The notes: generated from the sequence alone by a model not told the origin. A stretch of DNA of 64,000 nt from Echinometra lucunter (GCA_029962745.1 CM057153.1:12182518-12246517); one strand, 5' to 3'. Shown: positions 1 through 10,463, counted from the stretch's first letter. A program made the numbers and translations.

Positions 1-78
1 GGACTGTAAGGGCAGACTGTAGCGTGGTACCTTCATAGACTTTGATGGTGCTCTGACATTGTTCCATGCCTTGTAGGA

Positions 79-94
79 GTTAGGGTTAGGGTTA
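79..94 (+). repeat. Short interstitial telomere-like tract
   Basis: About 2.5 units of TTAGGG, followed to about 150 by degenerate GGGCTAGG/CAGGGCT words. TTAGGG is the standard metazoan telomere unit. This is a decayed interstitial tract, not a chromosome end, because ordinary sequence follows. Confidence 0.6.
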
Positions 95-2090
95 CAATAT
101 GGTTTTGGGCTAGGTTCAGGATGAAGGCCAGGGCTAAAATAGTATTGGTCAAGGGTTCACTTATCAGTTTCCAATTCAAATTCGTATTCAAATTCAAATT
201 TGAATTATGAGTTTTAGTTTGTGCAGTGAATTTATGTCGAGCAGTTGTCACCAGCGCATGCCGCCGTGAAACATCTTTGCTTTGCTGCTTAAAAACAACA
301 AAAGATTCACAAAAAATCAGTTTTTAACTATATAAAAAGTTGGGATTTTCATTTTCCAACCACATTTGTAACAGTCCTTCAAGGGGATTATAAACATGAC
401 CCTGTAATTAGGGCTATTTACATTGTAAGCTGGTTGTTAATCCTGTATGTGTGTCTACAATTTTGGTCCAACCTCTTGACTAGAGTGTAAAACTATTTTC
501 ATTCTTTTTGTTCAAATGAAAGAAGCATGAATGACAAAATAATTAGATACTGAACGCCAGATTGAGATTAACAATTGTTTCTCCTGAAATAAAAAATAGG
601 CCTAGATAATTCTTACATAATGAAAAGATCTTGTCTTGTTTCATGTTATAGCATTATACAGTTCATATTGATTTTGTATTCAAGGACTTGCATGTAAAAG
701 TAGCTGTTGATTTATAATGTATTTAACCCATTAATAATTGTTAAAAGTTAACATGATTTTCTACCCATTGTTTACCTGTTTATTAACCATAGATATATCT
801 TTACATTAAACTCGAGTCCATGAAAAAGTCTTAAAGGAATATTACATAGTCCTTTTGTCATGTAAATGGGAATGTTCAGTCAGCGATTAAATTTTATGCA
901 AGTAGTAAAGTGTACCGAGGTAAGAAAATCTCTCTCGTAAGCAGAGCTTGCACAAACATGTCAGAGGTAGGTATGTTTCCGAATACTACACATGTAAGCA
1001 ACATTTAGCCTAAATAATAACTAATGGTTCATTAGAACATTTAGAATCTCATTATAATTGTATTGAAATATTTCAGGAGGAAGCTTTTCAATTACATTTT
1101 GAATATGTGTGTAATATAAACTTGAGTATGAGAGCTGTCAGTAATTTACAGTGTGATGTAAAGTCACATTTCGGTCTGCAATAGGGCTGATTTATTTTGT
1201 ATTTATTAAATGAATGTATCAAAATGTTTATACAATGGTTCTTGTACACTTGACTAATAAATAAATATTTATATCAAAACAATATTTTTTGTTTGTTTTC
1301 TTAAGTATGAATATGGAGTACACGATCTGTTCCATAAGCCTTGTGTGCTATTCAATTGTTTTCTTTCCATAACAGGTATAAGTTATATAAATGTTGGCTT
1401 TAATACAGACTTAAAAACATAAGGAAACACACATAAAATTTCCAGAATTCTTTCATATAAAAATGTATTTGTAAAATTCAGTGTATTATACACTATATAC
1501 AATACATTATACATGTACCACAAGTACTTCTTATTTACATTTACATTGTGCATTCACTCCATGAACTCTTCTAAACCCTATTTCAAAAATAAATTAACCA
1601 CCACAAAATATGTCGAAAGAAACACGGAAACCATGATTGTCACCTGCAGCTTTCTCAAAATGTGTTGTGCAGTGCTGATTCTTGAATGTGAGAAGAAATG
1701 ATATATTTCAGAAAATTAAAAACAGTTTAGTCAAAATCACGTTGGTCTAGACTGCCATCAATAGAAGATTTTTCCAGCACATTTAGTTATTTTTTATTAT
1801 TTTTTTTTAATGTACAGTAGCATGTAATGTAACAATTAAAAAGAGCAATAGATAAGTATTAATGATAAAGCATAAACAAGAGACATTCCAGCAGTACTAT
1901 AATGCCTGATGTTAAGGTAGTAATCCTTGATTTCCTAGTCTCTCAAATGCATGTATTACTGGAGGCTTACAGTCTACTGGCTGCTTTCAACTACCTTCCC
2001 TTGAATCTATTCTATATCCAAATACATGAAAGGTATTGAAAACATATTTTGTAAGAATAGCCTTTTCCTATTTTCACCCTTTTGAATGGA
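95..2090. other. AT-rich stretch without a recognisable gene
   Basis: No exon with paired splice signals was found on either strand. Around 1252-1270 the plus strand has overlapping AATAAA signals in a very AT-rich context, which would suit the 3' end of a plus-strand transcript whose coding part lies left of the window. No coding sequence supports that here. An AT-rich palindromic patch (CAAATTCAAATTTGAATT) lies near 185-208. Confidence 0.4.
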
Positions 2091-2096
2091 GACAAA

Positions 2097-2440
2097 AAGT
2101 TTCTTTAAGGCTTGTTCACATATGAAACTGCAAACCCCCACAATTAATAAATAAGTAAATGAATGATATCTGAGATATAGGGGGGGGGGACGAGAAAAAA
2201 AAACAGGCAAAAAGCATTTGTTTTGCCTCCTAGTGTCAAAAAGGTGTAGACAGATCAAATTCTTATAAAGTTAGCGCAAAATATGAAGTCGCTAGCTTGT
2301 GCAAATTTTGGCAAAAAACTCTTTTATGTGAGTGTGAACAATTACTGATGCATCACTTCGAATCTCGTCATAAATGTCGGGGACAAAAAAGACCCCCAAG
2401 TTTTCCCCAGGGTTTGCCGTTGGATATCTGAATGAGCTTT
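2097..2440. repeat. Dispersed repeat, copy 1 of 2
   Basis: This stretch is a divergent copy of 35886-36245. Shared landmarks in the same order are GCTTGTTCACATA, TTTTGCCTCCT, GCAAAAT, TTGGGCAAAACTCT-like words and GGGTTTGCCGTTGGAT. It contains a G9 run. No terminal inverted repeat or open frame was recognised, so the class is unknown. Confidence 0.5.
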
Positions 2441-2628
2441 TGCATTTACTATATTATATCTCTTGATTACTTCCTTGATTAATAAGCAAGAATGTTGATT
2501 TTACAAAAAGAAATTATCACTCCCAATCATAATACATATTTACAGACATGAACTTTGTTCATCACAGAAAGACTGTGAAAAGACAAAAATATTTTCCATA
2601 TAATCGATGTAAAGCAGATTAATAATAA

Positions 2629-3213
2629 TTAAAGGAGAATGCAACCCAGGCATCAGTGTCCTCTTAGTGAATAAAGATGGCCAAGAAGAGTAAACAGTGA
2701 AAGTTTGAGCAAAATCGGACAAACGGTTCAAGAGTTATGAATTTTGAAAGTTTCTGTAAATCCCTATTATAGGGATCCTTGAGTTGGCAACTTTGCCAGC
2801 ATCTGTGATGTCATCGTGGACAACTCTCAACTCGTTTTGTACATAATTTTTCAAAAAATTGATTTATATGAAATTACAACTCAGGAATCAACATAATTTT
2901 CTCCAAATGCCTGCAGAATTGATATAGCCATGTCATACTCAAACAATAGATCAAAAGATTTTTATTTTTCTTTGAAAATAAAGAAAATGTTAAATTTTGT
3001 GTACAACATGAATGGAGAGTTGTCCACGATGACATCACAGATGCTGGCAAAGTTGCTAATTCAAGGATCCCATAATAGGGATTTACTTAAACTTTCAAAG
3101 TTCATAACTCTTGAACAGATTGTCTGATTTTCCTCATACTTTCACTGTTTATTCTTCTTGTTCTTCTTCATTCACTGGAAGCACACTGATGTCTGGGTTG
3201 CATTCTCCTTTAA
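2629..3213. mobile_element. Foldback MITE with TTAA flanks (piggyBac-like target site)
   Basis: The arms are about 200 bp each (left about 2629-2850, right about 2990-3213). They are inverted copies running from TTAAAGGAGAATGCAACCCA on the left to its complement on the right, through a GATGACATCACAGATGCTGG segment near the loop. Both ends are flanked by TTAA (2629-2632, 3210-3213), the target duplication typical of piggyBac elements. There is no transposase frame, so it is non-autonomous. The low divergence between arms suggests a moderately young insertion or arm homogenisation. Confidence 0.8.
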
Positions 3214-3485
3214 ATTGAGGATCATATCCAAATAGTGCAGTATGAATATCCATCAACAAAAGTGTAGTTTACCAAATGTACCAAGAGTGCAGTGTGAAAA
3301 CATGGGAAGGGACAATTTATAGAGAACAAAAGTTATTCAATGGCATCCTGTGGCAAGAATAATATTTACCCTGTTTTAATATAAATATTTTATTCACAAC
3401 AGATATCAATGTGTACTTCAGTCATGTTTTTTTTTTTAATCTTAAGTGTCACATACACGTTCACGTACATGCATCGTTCTATATT

Positions 3486-3841
3486 TTAAAGGTAGTAGTC
3501 CACATCTGCAAGTGGCACCCAATCTGCACAAAAGTTTTACTTAAGATTGCTTTAAGCCACAGAAAAACACTCGTAAAGTTTTAGATCCCAGCACATTCCC
3601 GTTTAGGATTGAGAAGGAAATATTTCAACACAAATTTTCTTTTATTTTCTTTGTTTTGTAAAGGTGTCTTCCCAACGCCTAAAGAGTAAAACCATTCACT
3701 TTTCACTTATTCTTTGGAATATTGTTGTAAATTTGATAACATGATAGTTTTACATAAATATCTGTCATTTGAAGTTGAAATTGGCTTATTTCTCTTCAAA
3801 TTCTGAAACAATGTTGTGCAAATGTGGGCTACTACCTTTAA
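3486..3841. mobile_element. Second TTAA-flanked MITE
   Basis: The terminal inverted repeats are about 25 bp: AAAGGTAGTAGTCCACATCT on the left (from 3488) and the near-complement of GGTAGTAGCCCACATTTGCA on the right (to 3842). Both ends abut TTAA. The interior of about 300 bp is unrelated to the neighbour at 2629-3213, but the end layout (TTAA then AGG) is the same. No open frame. Confidence 0.7.
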
Positions 3842-3938
3842 AAACGCTCTAATTTGCACCATTTTTCAAATGAATCTGGTGCATCCTAAGAACAGATCAA
3901 CTCAATTTGTATGAAAGATGAAATTAAATATATACATA

Positions 3939-3963
<25 letters not shown>
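3939..3963. repeat. (GT)n microsatellite
   Basis: About 12 GT units flanked by AT dinucleotide runs on both sides. Confidence 0.9.
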
Positions 3964-3971
<8 letters not shown>

Positions 3972-4409
3972 CAACTGAATTACACACTGGGTATTCATGA
4001 ACTAGAATACTTCTGAAAATATTAATTTCATTTCTTCCAAAGTAAAAGTCAGTCAAACTACAGTATTAATTTAAATATTTTCTTCTCTCAAATCCTACAG
4101 GCATGTTGCTAATATGAAGAAAATAGGGATGAAAAAAAAAAAACTACAATGATATCCCATTCAATAAATACTTGATATTCCAAAATAATACAAAGAGTTT
4201 GACATTTCTCTCATTTTGAGGCCTCACAAAGTAGCCTTGGTGTGTTGTCTTCTACACAAAACACACCTTCACTATTTACTGCATATGGCATTAAATTCTA
4301 TTCAATTAAACTTTGAAAGACTACCTCCCGCAGTCTTTAGGGGGAAAAAATAAAACATTTGCAACATACTAATTCCTTCCTCCTTTATGATACAATTCTA
4401 ACTTAAACT

Positions 4410-4415
4410 TTTATT
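4410..4415 (-). promoter_or_regulatory. Candidate poly(A) signal of the minus-strand gene
   Basis: AATAAA on the minus strand, about 34 nt downstream of the stop codon at 4449-4451. This would give a very short 3' UTR, and other AATAAA words occur further left, so a longer UTR is also possible. Confidence 0.35.
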
Positions 4416-4448
4416 GCATTGCATCAGTTCTGTAAACTTCTGCTCTTA

Positions 4449-4559
4449 TCACGTCAGTGTTGTCTTTGTGCGTCTTAGCTTCATGTGGAGCCAGGACTTT
4501 GGCGCTGAACAGTGTATCACAAACTTGCGGGAGTAGGGCCCAGAGTTAGATGAAACAGC
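4449..4559 (-). CDS. Terminal coding exon of an unidentified minus-strand gene
   Basis: On the minus strand a good acceptor (pyrimidine-rich, ending TTCAG) precedes 36 codons and a TGA stop. The peptide begins AVSSNSGPYSRKF and ends RRTKTTLT. The exon enters in phase 0, exactly what the upstream exon at 5406-5553 supplies, so the two join without a frame break. The tail is basic (KLRRTKTTLT) and has no obvious membrane segment or zinc-binding pattern. I do not recognise the family. The frame call rests on splice sites, phase match and an open frame, not on homology, and an alternative downstream exon cannot be excluded. Confidence 0.6.
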   Translation of the reverse strand, partial: AVSSNSGPYSRKFVIHCSAPKSWLHMKLRRTKTTLT

Positions 4560-4630
4560 CTGAAATGACAAGAATACGTAGCAGAGAGAAAAAGCAAAAT
4601 ATAACAGTTAACCTGTTGAATATTAAGCAT

Positions 4631-4706
4631 GAGATAACTCGGGCTGGGGTCTCTGGAAAATGCATGTTATACAAAAATAACATCATTTGCAATGGGTTTA
4701 ACTTGA
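4631..4706 (-). repeat. Short dispersed repeat, 'TATAACATGCATTTTCCA' family
   Basis: Read on the minus strand it contains GTATAACATGCATTTTCC, then AGAGACCCCAGCC. Related copies occur at 11056, 19941, 35001, 37401 and 53939. It lies in the intron between the two minus-strand exons. Confidence 0.5.
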
Positions 4707-5405
4707 CTCATGCTAAAGTTTCTAATCAATAAATATTTCAAAACAGAAACTGCATATCACTAGAATAATAAATTTTTCACATAAAGAGAGACTTTGACAT
4801 CTGATCATTTGAACAAGAATAATTACATGCTGGTCCAGTTCAAGTTGCCAGGCATGTTTTTTTTTTCCTCTCTTCTTTTCACATTTGTCACATAAATAAA
4901 TGCCCCTCTGTAAACTTTGGGATGGCACATTGACACTTGTATTTCTAAAAAAATCCTCACCAATATTATTCATTCAGACTTTTGTGAAGATCATCTTTAT
5001 TGTGGTACAGTGTATAACTAAATTTTTGAATGCTGATGTTCATTTCTTAAAACAAGTGCAGTATTTGCAGATTTGTTCATTTGGTGAACCAAGTCAAATT
5101 GACAATGTGTGATATTACAATCATTTTCAATGTACATGAATGTGCGTGAACCCTAAAGGTTTGTACAGATATGAGGGAAACCGTGGGTTTTTTTAAGCAC
5201 AATGGTCTTCAAAACAAAATGAATGGCAATGGCGCAACAAAGGAATGCACTAAAAATGTCGAGCACTCATTTACTGACATGGTTTAGAATGCAATTACAT
5301 GTAAAACCGCACGGAAAAAAACGTGATTTCCCTCTTTATATTTGAACGGGCATTCAATTTGTATTTCACATTTCTTTAACAACGCAAAATGACTAATGAA
5401 GTTAC
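4707..5405. other. Rest of the minus-strand intron
   Basis: The region between the repeat at 4631 and the donor at 5405 holds AT-rich unique sequence. I see no exon or repeat in it. Confidence 0.4.
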
Positions 5406-5553
5406 CTGATTGTCATAGTTCTTATGCCTGTAGGGTGAAAGTCTCCATTCAGCCTTTTGGTCGGGTGGAGGACGGGAATAATCACTCCCTGTTGCCATGG
5501 GAATGGTCATAGAAACAGCTGCACTGCGGGGTCCATAGGTAGTTCTACTTGCA
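5406..5553 (-). CDS. Internal coding exon of an unidentified minus-strand gene
   Basis: On the minus strand a long C/T tract (complement of the G run at 5562-5580) ends in ATTATCAG. Next come 148 nt open in one frame, then the donor CAG|GTAACT. It enters in phase 2 and leaves in phase 0. The 49 full codons include RTTYGPRSAAVSMTIPM, SDYSRPPPDQKAEWRLSP and YRHKNYDNQ, so the segment is rich in Tyr, Pro, Ser and Arg, has a PPP motif, and looks like a cytosolic or disordered C-terminal region. Base composition is clearly higher in GC than its surroundings, as expected for an exon. The next exon is at 4449-4559; upstream exons may lie in the 500-N gap or beyond. Family unknown. Confidence 0.7.
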
Positions 5554-5561
5554 CTGATAAT

Positions 5562-5580
5562 GGGGGGGGGGGGGGAGGGG
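5562..5580. repeat. Poly-G run serving as the polypyrimidine tract of the minus-strand exon
   Basis: Fourteen G, one A, then four G. On the minus strand this is the pyrimidine tract 8 nt before the acceptor of the exon at 5406-5553. Length variation here could affect splicing. Confidence 0.6.
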
Positions 5581-5732
5581 AAGAGACAACATGAAATAAG
5601 TTAACGATGTTACAAATAAAACATATAATACATTGAAAAATGGAGCCATGTTGTAAAGCACCCAAACATGAAGAACAGTTCTGCACACCTTTTAAAGCCC
5701 ATTGTTGTTGCAGCAGGGAATGGGAATATGGT

Positions 5733-6182
5733 CTTGGAACAAAATTTCCAATTTGAGAGTACATAATAAAATGAAAAAAAAAAATTTACATTTAGTGTCA
5801 TTTTAAGAGTAATATGAGTGTAATATATATATTTTTCTGAGGATTATATTAGTGACAAAAGATAACCCATTTCCACATATCAAAGAGAATATCCTGAGAA
5901 TTAAAACATCTACATGCATCTTTAAGGAAATCCTGCAGGTGTTTCCAACAACACCTTGGAACAAAATTTTCAATTTGAGAGTACATAATAAAATGAAAAA
6001 GAAAAAAAAAGTTACATTTAGTGTCATTTTAAGAGTAATATAAGTGTGTTTTTTTTTTTTTTTTCTGAAGATTACATTAGTGACAAAAGATAACCCATTT
6101 CCACATATCAAAGAGAATATCCTGAGAATTAAAACATCTACAGGCATCTTTAAGGAAATCCTGCAGGTGTTTCCAACAACAC
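5733..6182. repeat. Tandem duplication, two copies of about 222-228 bp
   Basis: Copy 1 (5733-5954) and copy 2 (5955-6182) both run from CTTGGAACAAAATTT to GTGTTTCCAACAACACC and are nearly identical. The main differences are the lengths of A and T runs and a TA-rich patch near 5825. This is a recent local duplication in non-coding sequence. Confidence 0.9.
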
Positions 6183-6538
6183 CTGCATGCAGAGGGTAAT
6201 GTTTGCCCAACAATCATGGTAAGACAACCTACAATGCTTTTAGCAAGCACACTAGACTCTAACTTTATTTGCACACTTGACAGGCAAATATTGTTCTTAG
6301 TGCAACTTTCTTTCAATCAAATAAACTTCTCCTGAGGCACTCAAGATGGTTGATTTAAGTAATCGCATTGTTTACCCATCTTAAACAGCACAAAAGATTT
6401 CCAAACCTGAATGCTTCTGGAGACAGCAAAATAAATCAAGCTTCAATTCAAGTGTGAATCTCTTCCACATCACAAACAAAAGATAGGTGCTATCACATCA
6501 GTGTGACGCACTCTTCTACAATATATTCTAATAGTTTG

Positions 6539-7038
6539 NNNNNNNNNNNNNNNNNNNNNNNNNNNNNNNNNNNNNNNNNNNNNNNNNNNNNNNNNNNNNN
6601 NNNNNNNNNNNNNNNNNNNNNNNNNNNNNNNNNNNNNNNNNNNNNNNNNNNNNNNNNNNNNNNNNNNNNNNNNNNNNNNNNNNNNNNNNNNNNNNNNNNN
6701 NNNNNNNNNNNNNNNNNNNNNNNNNNNNNNNNNNNNNNNNNNNNNNNNNNNNNNNNNNNNNNNNNNNNNNNNNNNNNNNNNNNNNNNNNNNNNNNNNNNN
6801 NNNNNNNNNNNNNNNNNNNNNNNNNNNNNNNNNNNNNNNNNNNNNNNNNNNNNNNNNNNNNNNNNNNNNNNNNNNNNNNNNNNNNNNNNNNNNNNNNNNN
6901 NNNNNNNNNNNNNNNNNNNNNNNNNNNNNNNNNNNNNNNNNNNNNNNNNNNNNNNNNNNNNNNNNNNNNNNNNNNNNNNNNNNNNNNNNNNNNNNNNNNN
7001 NNNNNNNNNNNNNNNNNNNNNNNNNNNNNNNNNNNNNN
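6539..7038. other. Assembly gap (500 N)
   Basis: Exactly 500 N, a conventional placeholder length, so the true distance between the flanks is unknown. Upstream exons of the minus-strand gene, or 5' sequence of the 7188 candidate exon, could be missing here. Confidence 0.98.
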
Positions 7039-7187
7039 TAATTTCTATTTTTCTCTTAGACTTTTAGGGGCTTTCCTCTTCTTCTTTTTTTAAACCAATC
7101 ATCGTGTAAAGCGTTGAGAAACAGTGTATTATCTTTGAAAAAAAAGAAAGAAAGAAAGAAAGGAAAACGCAATATTGTCGCCGGAGC

Positions 7188-7294
7188 ATGGCAAGTCCAG
7201 TGAACTCTACACTGCACAGGTCCCCGGCCGTTTCGATTGACATGCAATATTCGAGTGATGGCGGTAGACTACAATACTCCCAGAACACTCCAAG
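7188..7294 (+). CDS. Candidate first coding exon, plus strand
   Basis: An ATG in strong context (A at -3, G at +4) opens 35 codons, beginning MASPVNSTLHRSPAVSID and ending LQYSQNTPR. The frame runs into a plausible donor (CCAAG|GTGTGT), leaving phase 2. The stretch is richer in GC and CpG than its surroundings and reads like a Ser/Pro-rich N-terminus. Against it, no plus-strand exon with matching incoming phase 2 was found; joining to 24310 would give an immediate stop. It may be an alternative start of the gene at 9146, the start of another gene, or chance. It lies 150 nt right of the assembly gap. Confidence 0.35.
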
Positions 7295-7431
7295 GTGTGT
7301 TGTGCAGTGCATTTCGATGTATTATGATTCAATTCATACATACAAATTTAGGCCTATTTTACATGTAGCTTGCCCAAATAACAGGGGCTGCGGATCGTTT
7401 TTCTTTTTCTTTTTTTCTTATTTTTTAGTGG

Positions 7432-7660
7432 AGGGGGGGGGGGGGGGGCTGAAACCCAAACAGGCAGAGTGAAGGGGCTGCAGGGCCCCTCCGCCCCCTG
7501 AAGCCCTTGGGGTTTTATGGTTTTGAAAGCATATAATGAATACAATTTAGATATTAAGTTTTTACTATGAAAAATATTGTTTGTTTTTAGCCAAAATTGT
7601 GTGTGTGGGGGGGGGGCTGCATTCCCCAAGCGCCCCCCCCCCCCCGCCTTCCGCGGCCTC
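7432..7660. repeat. G/C mononucleotide-rich patch
   Basis: Holds a G16 run (7433-7448), a G8 run near 7609 and a C13 run near 7633, plus a GC-rich hairpin-like word (AGGGGCTGCAGGGCCCCT) near 7472-7490. No coding frame is credible here. Confidence 0.6.
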
Positions 7661-7989
7661 TGAATAAGATTGGATTTTAACAAAACAAAACAACATTGAC
7701 TGCGCCTAGATATGATAATGTTTTTGATTATTCATTTCTTTTTCTAATGTTAATATAGATGCAATTGCCTGATAACAAGCTTTGCTTTCATGCATTTTGT
7801 TTGTAATTCAAAAATTTCTGAAACTAAAAGCATGATTTATTATAGGCTATTCAAAAGACGAATTTTCTTCATTGACATAATTCTTTTAATATTCAAGTCT
7901 TATCCTGGAATAAAAACTTATCTAGGGCAATTGATACTCACTTTCTATAATGTTTATCGTAGTAAGCTGTTGGATGCACCAACCGACTA

Positions 7990-8235
7990 GGAAATTCCTC
8001 TTACGACCACACGCCCCCTCCCCCTTCCACTGAAGGGGAAAGGGGAACTGTGCCAGCTCATCTTCCATAATATACCTGCCTTGGGTCGGGGATAGCAAAT
8101 GCTCAGTGTATAAGAGCGCGATGGTGAGGAATATTGCATGAGGTGACTAAGTTGAGCCGTTCTACTCAACTCCACTTCGCCTTGTTGAATGGGACGGCGC
8201 GACTTTCGCCGAATTTTCGTGCCATTCATTTCTTT
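7990..8235. other. CpG-rich segment, possible promoter or minus-strand exon
   Basis: This block is distinctly richer in GC and CpG than its surroundings. On the minus strand it is open for 80 codons from an ATG at 8227-8229 and contains a donor-like CAG|GTATAT at about 8077-8085. No acceptor precedes it, so it could only be a first exon, and its outgoing phase (1) does not match the exon at 5406-5553 directly. On the plus strand it holds a TATA-like word (GTATAAGAGCG near 8108) upstream of the 9146 exon. I cannot decide between promoter and exon. Confidence 0.3.
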
Positions 8236-8568
8236 CGTTATTTATTTGTTTTGTATTTATTTCATTCATCTTTTTATAAAAAAAAAAGATTTCTCTGTTT
8301 TTCGTCGTGAGCCTATTGCACAGGTGATATTATTCTGTTCCGCTGTTAGAGCGTCTTTTCAGCTTTCCGCCCTTGAATTTGCAGGCAAAGAAGAGATTTT
8401 TCCGACTTTTTCTTTTCATGTTGCTACTTTCAGTGCCTGGAAGCTCATTAACTCAAAACTTTAGTGGCGTAATGGTTATCATGCAGGCCTATATCATTCT
8501 GCTTCCTCTGTTCTGTGGTTTTTGGTTTTTTTTTCTACCATGTCTTTTCCCATTTCTGTTTATAATAT

Positions 8569-8974
8569 GATTTTATTTAGCTTTCCTTTTGACAGTCTTC
8601 ATGTTTTTGGTTTTAATAATGAAATTCCAAAGGAAGAAGAGAGTTCCCTTGCAATTTTCAAGAAATTGTAATGCTAAATCGATTAAGAAACAACAATAGC
8701 GAATAATGATTGTTTTCTTTCGCATGAGAGCGGAGTACGTGACTGTACATGTATTCTGGGGGTTCCCCGATGATTTTATTCAGCTTTCCTTTTGACAATC
8801 TTCATGTTTTTGGTTTTAATAATGAAATTCCAATGGAAGAAGAGAGTTCCCTTGTAATTTCCAAGAAACTGTAATGCTAAATCGGTTAATAAACAACAAT
8901 AGCGAATAATGATTGTTTTCTTTCGGATGAGAGCGGAGTACGTGACTGTACATGTATTCTGGGGGTTCCCCGAA
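8569..8974. repeat. 203-bp tandem duplication upstream of the candidate start exon
   Basis: Two copies (8569-8771 and 8772-8974), each from GATTTTATTYAGCTTTCC to GGGGGTTCCCCGA, differ at only a few positions. Each contains GAGAGCGGAGTACGTGACTG and TACATGTA. The array ends about 170 bp before the ATG at 9146, so it would lie in the promoter or 5' UTR of that gene. Confidence 0.9.
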
Positions 8975-9145
8975 TCCACACCGCAACATCCGCGTTAATT
9001 CCGCACGCACCGTACACCGGTACCCCTGCGAGCGCGAATTTTATTCCAGAAATAAATTTGATCGTCTGCTGCTGGGTGCCACACGACTGCACATAGGCCT
9101 TTTTTCTCCACTTGCATGGACTTAAACGCCTAAACGTCGAGACCA

Positions 9146-9173
9146 ATGGATGTCAAACCAAAGAAATTGACGA
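9146..9173 (+). CDS. Candidate first coding exon (9 codons) of a TAIRE-kinase-like gene
   Basis: ATG followed by GATGTCAAACCAAAGAAA encodes MDVKPKKLT plus one base, then a near-perfect donor (CGA|GTAAGT). The start has G at +4 but C at -3. The 170 bases before it (8975-9145) are GC- and CpG-rich, as expected of a 5' UTR or promoter. Outgoing phase 1 fits the exon at 24310-24399, where the split codon becomes Asn with no stop, giving MDVKPKKLTNGEANMNGMDG. The intron would be 15.1 kb. Evidence is splice consensus, phase agreement and context; nine codons alone prove little, and a downstream Met in the next exon could also serve as the start. Confidence 0.45.
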
Positions 9174-9271
9174 GTAAGTGTTCTATTCTTCTTATGTATA
9201 ATCATTATGATTATATTAATGTTTTCAAGATTTCTGACTCCATACTTTTTTGCGTTTTTACTGTGGAGTAC

Positions 9272-9348
9272 CGAGTATTGCTCCATGGCATTTGTTGGTA
9301 CACTGCCGTAGCCAGCAGGCTCCACCGTCTGCTGCGGTGCTTGTGTCA
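9272..9348 (-). other. Possible minus-strand exon, unproven
   Basis: On the minus strand, GTCGCAG precedes an open stretch reading TQAPQQTVEPAGYGSVPTNA then MEQYS before TCG|GTACTC. The composition (Gln, Pro, Tyr) resembles the known minus-strand exon at 5406-5553. The acceptor has a weak pyrimidine tract, the donor is imperfect, and its outgoing phase 0 does not fit the 5406 exon directly. It overlaps the start of the plus-strand intron. Confidence 0.18.
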
Positions 9349-9394
9349 CTGCGACAATGATGTGATAAGCATGCTTCAGATGTATGCCACGTAG

Positions 9395-10269
9395 ACTGTT
9401 GGTATCTTAGCAAACCATCTTATTTATAGTAGCATCACTGCTCAAATAGGCAGTCTCTGTTGTCATAGTATTACACAAGTTAATCCTGCCATGATATTTG
9501 TGGAAATGAATATGATGCACTCTGGACCTGTCTGCTGTAGCAGACCTGGCTTGGTGAAACCAAGGAGGTAGCCTTTAAAGTTTAACCTCCTTGGTGAAAC
9601 TAGAAGTCTACACTCCAAAAGAAAGGAAACGGTAAATAGGGAGTTGGAGAGTTATTTTACATGTGCATAAATCATGAATCACAGAATTTTGTGCACTTTT
9701 AAAGGAGGAAATTTCACAATAGTGTCTTCAAGGTCAGGCTCTTTATGTTGAGCCAATTCCTGGAGGTAAAATTTCAAAGATCCTTTTCACCTCTTTGATA
9801 TGAATATCATCAATTGAATTGTTCATCACAGTTTACTTAAAAATTGCAGGAAATTATATGCAAGAAGGGCAAGGTTAACTTAATAAACTGAAATGGTTGA
9901 GATAATAATAAATCATGTTTCTTTTACTTTTACAAAATCTTTTTTTTTTTAGTGTGGGAATGCAATATAAGTTAACAACAATGAATCAAGTAGATTAACA
10001 CCAAAGAAAGACAAGGAGATTAACAGATATAGGTCAAGTTTGCCTCTCTTTCTCTAATGATCTAACCATCATTTTTTAGTTTCATCATTCTTCCATTTGT
10101 ATCTGTAATCTCCCATTTACATTTCTTTCTATTCTCTCTCTCTTTATGTCGCTCATTCTTTCTCTCTCTCACCCTCTCTCTCACCCTCTCTCTCTCTTAC
10201 TTCCTTCTCTACATGTTCACATGATGTTCCTAGTATTCATTTTCTTTTCCCTCTCTTCTTCAGTCCCAT
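9395..10269. other. Intronic sequence without features
   Basis: Within the presumed 15-kb intron. It has an 11-bp hairpin (ACCAAGGAGGT and its complement, about 9558-9595) and a CT-rich patch near 10130-10200. No exon or transposon was recognised. Confidence 0.4.
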
Positions 10270-10455
10270 GGCTTAAATTAAGCCAAGGCCACCAAGGCCA
10301 TGGCTGTGGATGCCCTTTTGATTGGCCTCAGAGCCCCTCTCATTGGCCTTGGAGATTGTTTGTGCCCTTTTTTATTCTTCCTATTTATGCTGTAATATAG
10401 GAATGTGCCTACAGAAAAGTGGCCTTGCCCTAAAATTATTGAAATTTAAGGCCTG
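10270..10455. mobile_element. Small non-autonomous DNA element, solitary copy
   Basis: Ends are GGCTTAAATTAAGCCAAGGC and the complement of CAGGCCTTAAATTTCAATAA, i.e. short imperfect inverted termini around GGCYTTAAATT. It is flanked by near-identical CAGTCCCAT (10261-10269) and CAGTCCAT (10456-10463), a probable 8-bp target duplication. The inverted complement of the whole element sits inside another transposon at 55924-56100. No coding capacity. Confidence 0.75.
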
Positions 10456-10463
10456 CAGTCCAT

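Noticed and set aside
6503..7093. 196-codon frame at the gap
   Set aside because: It is open only because it runs through 500 N.
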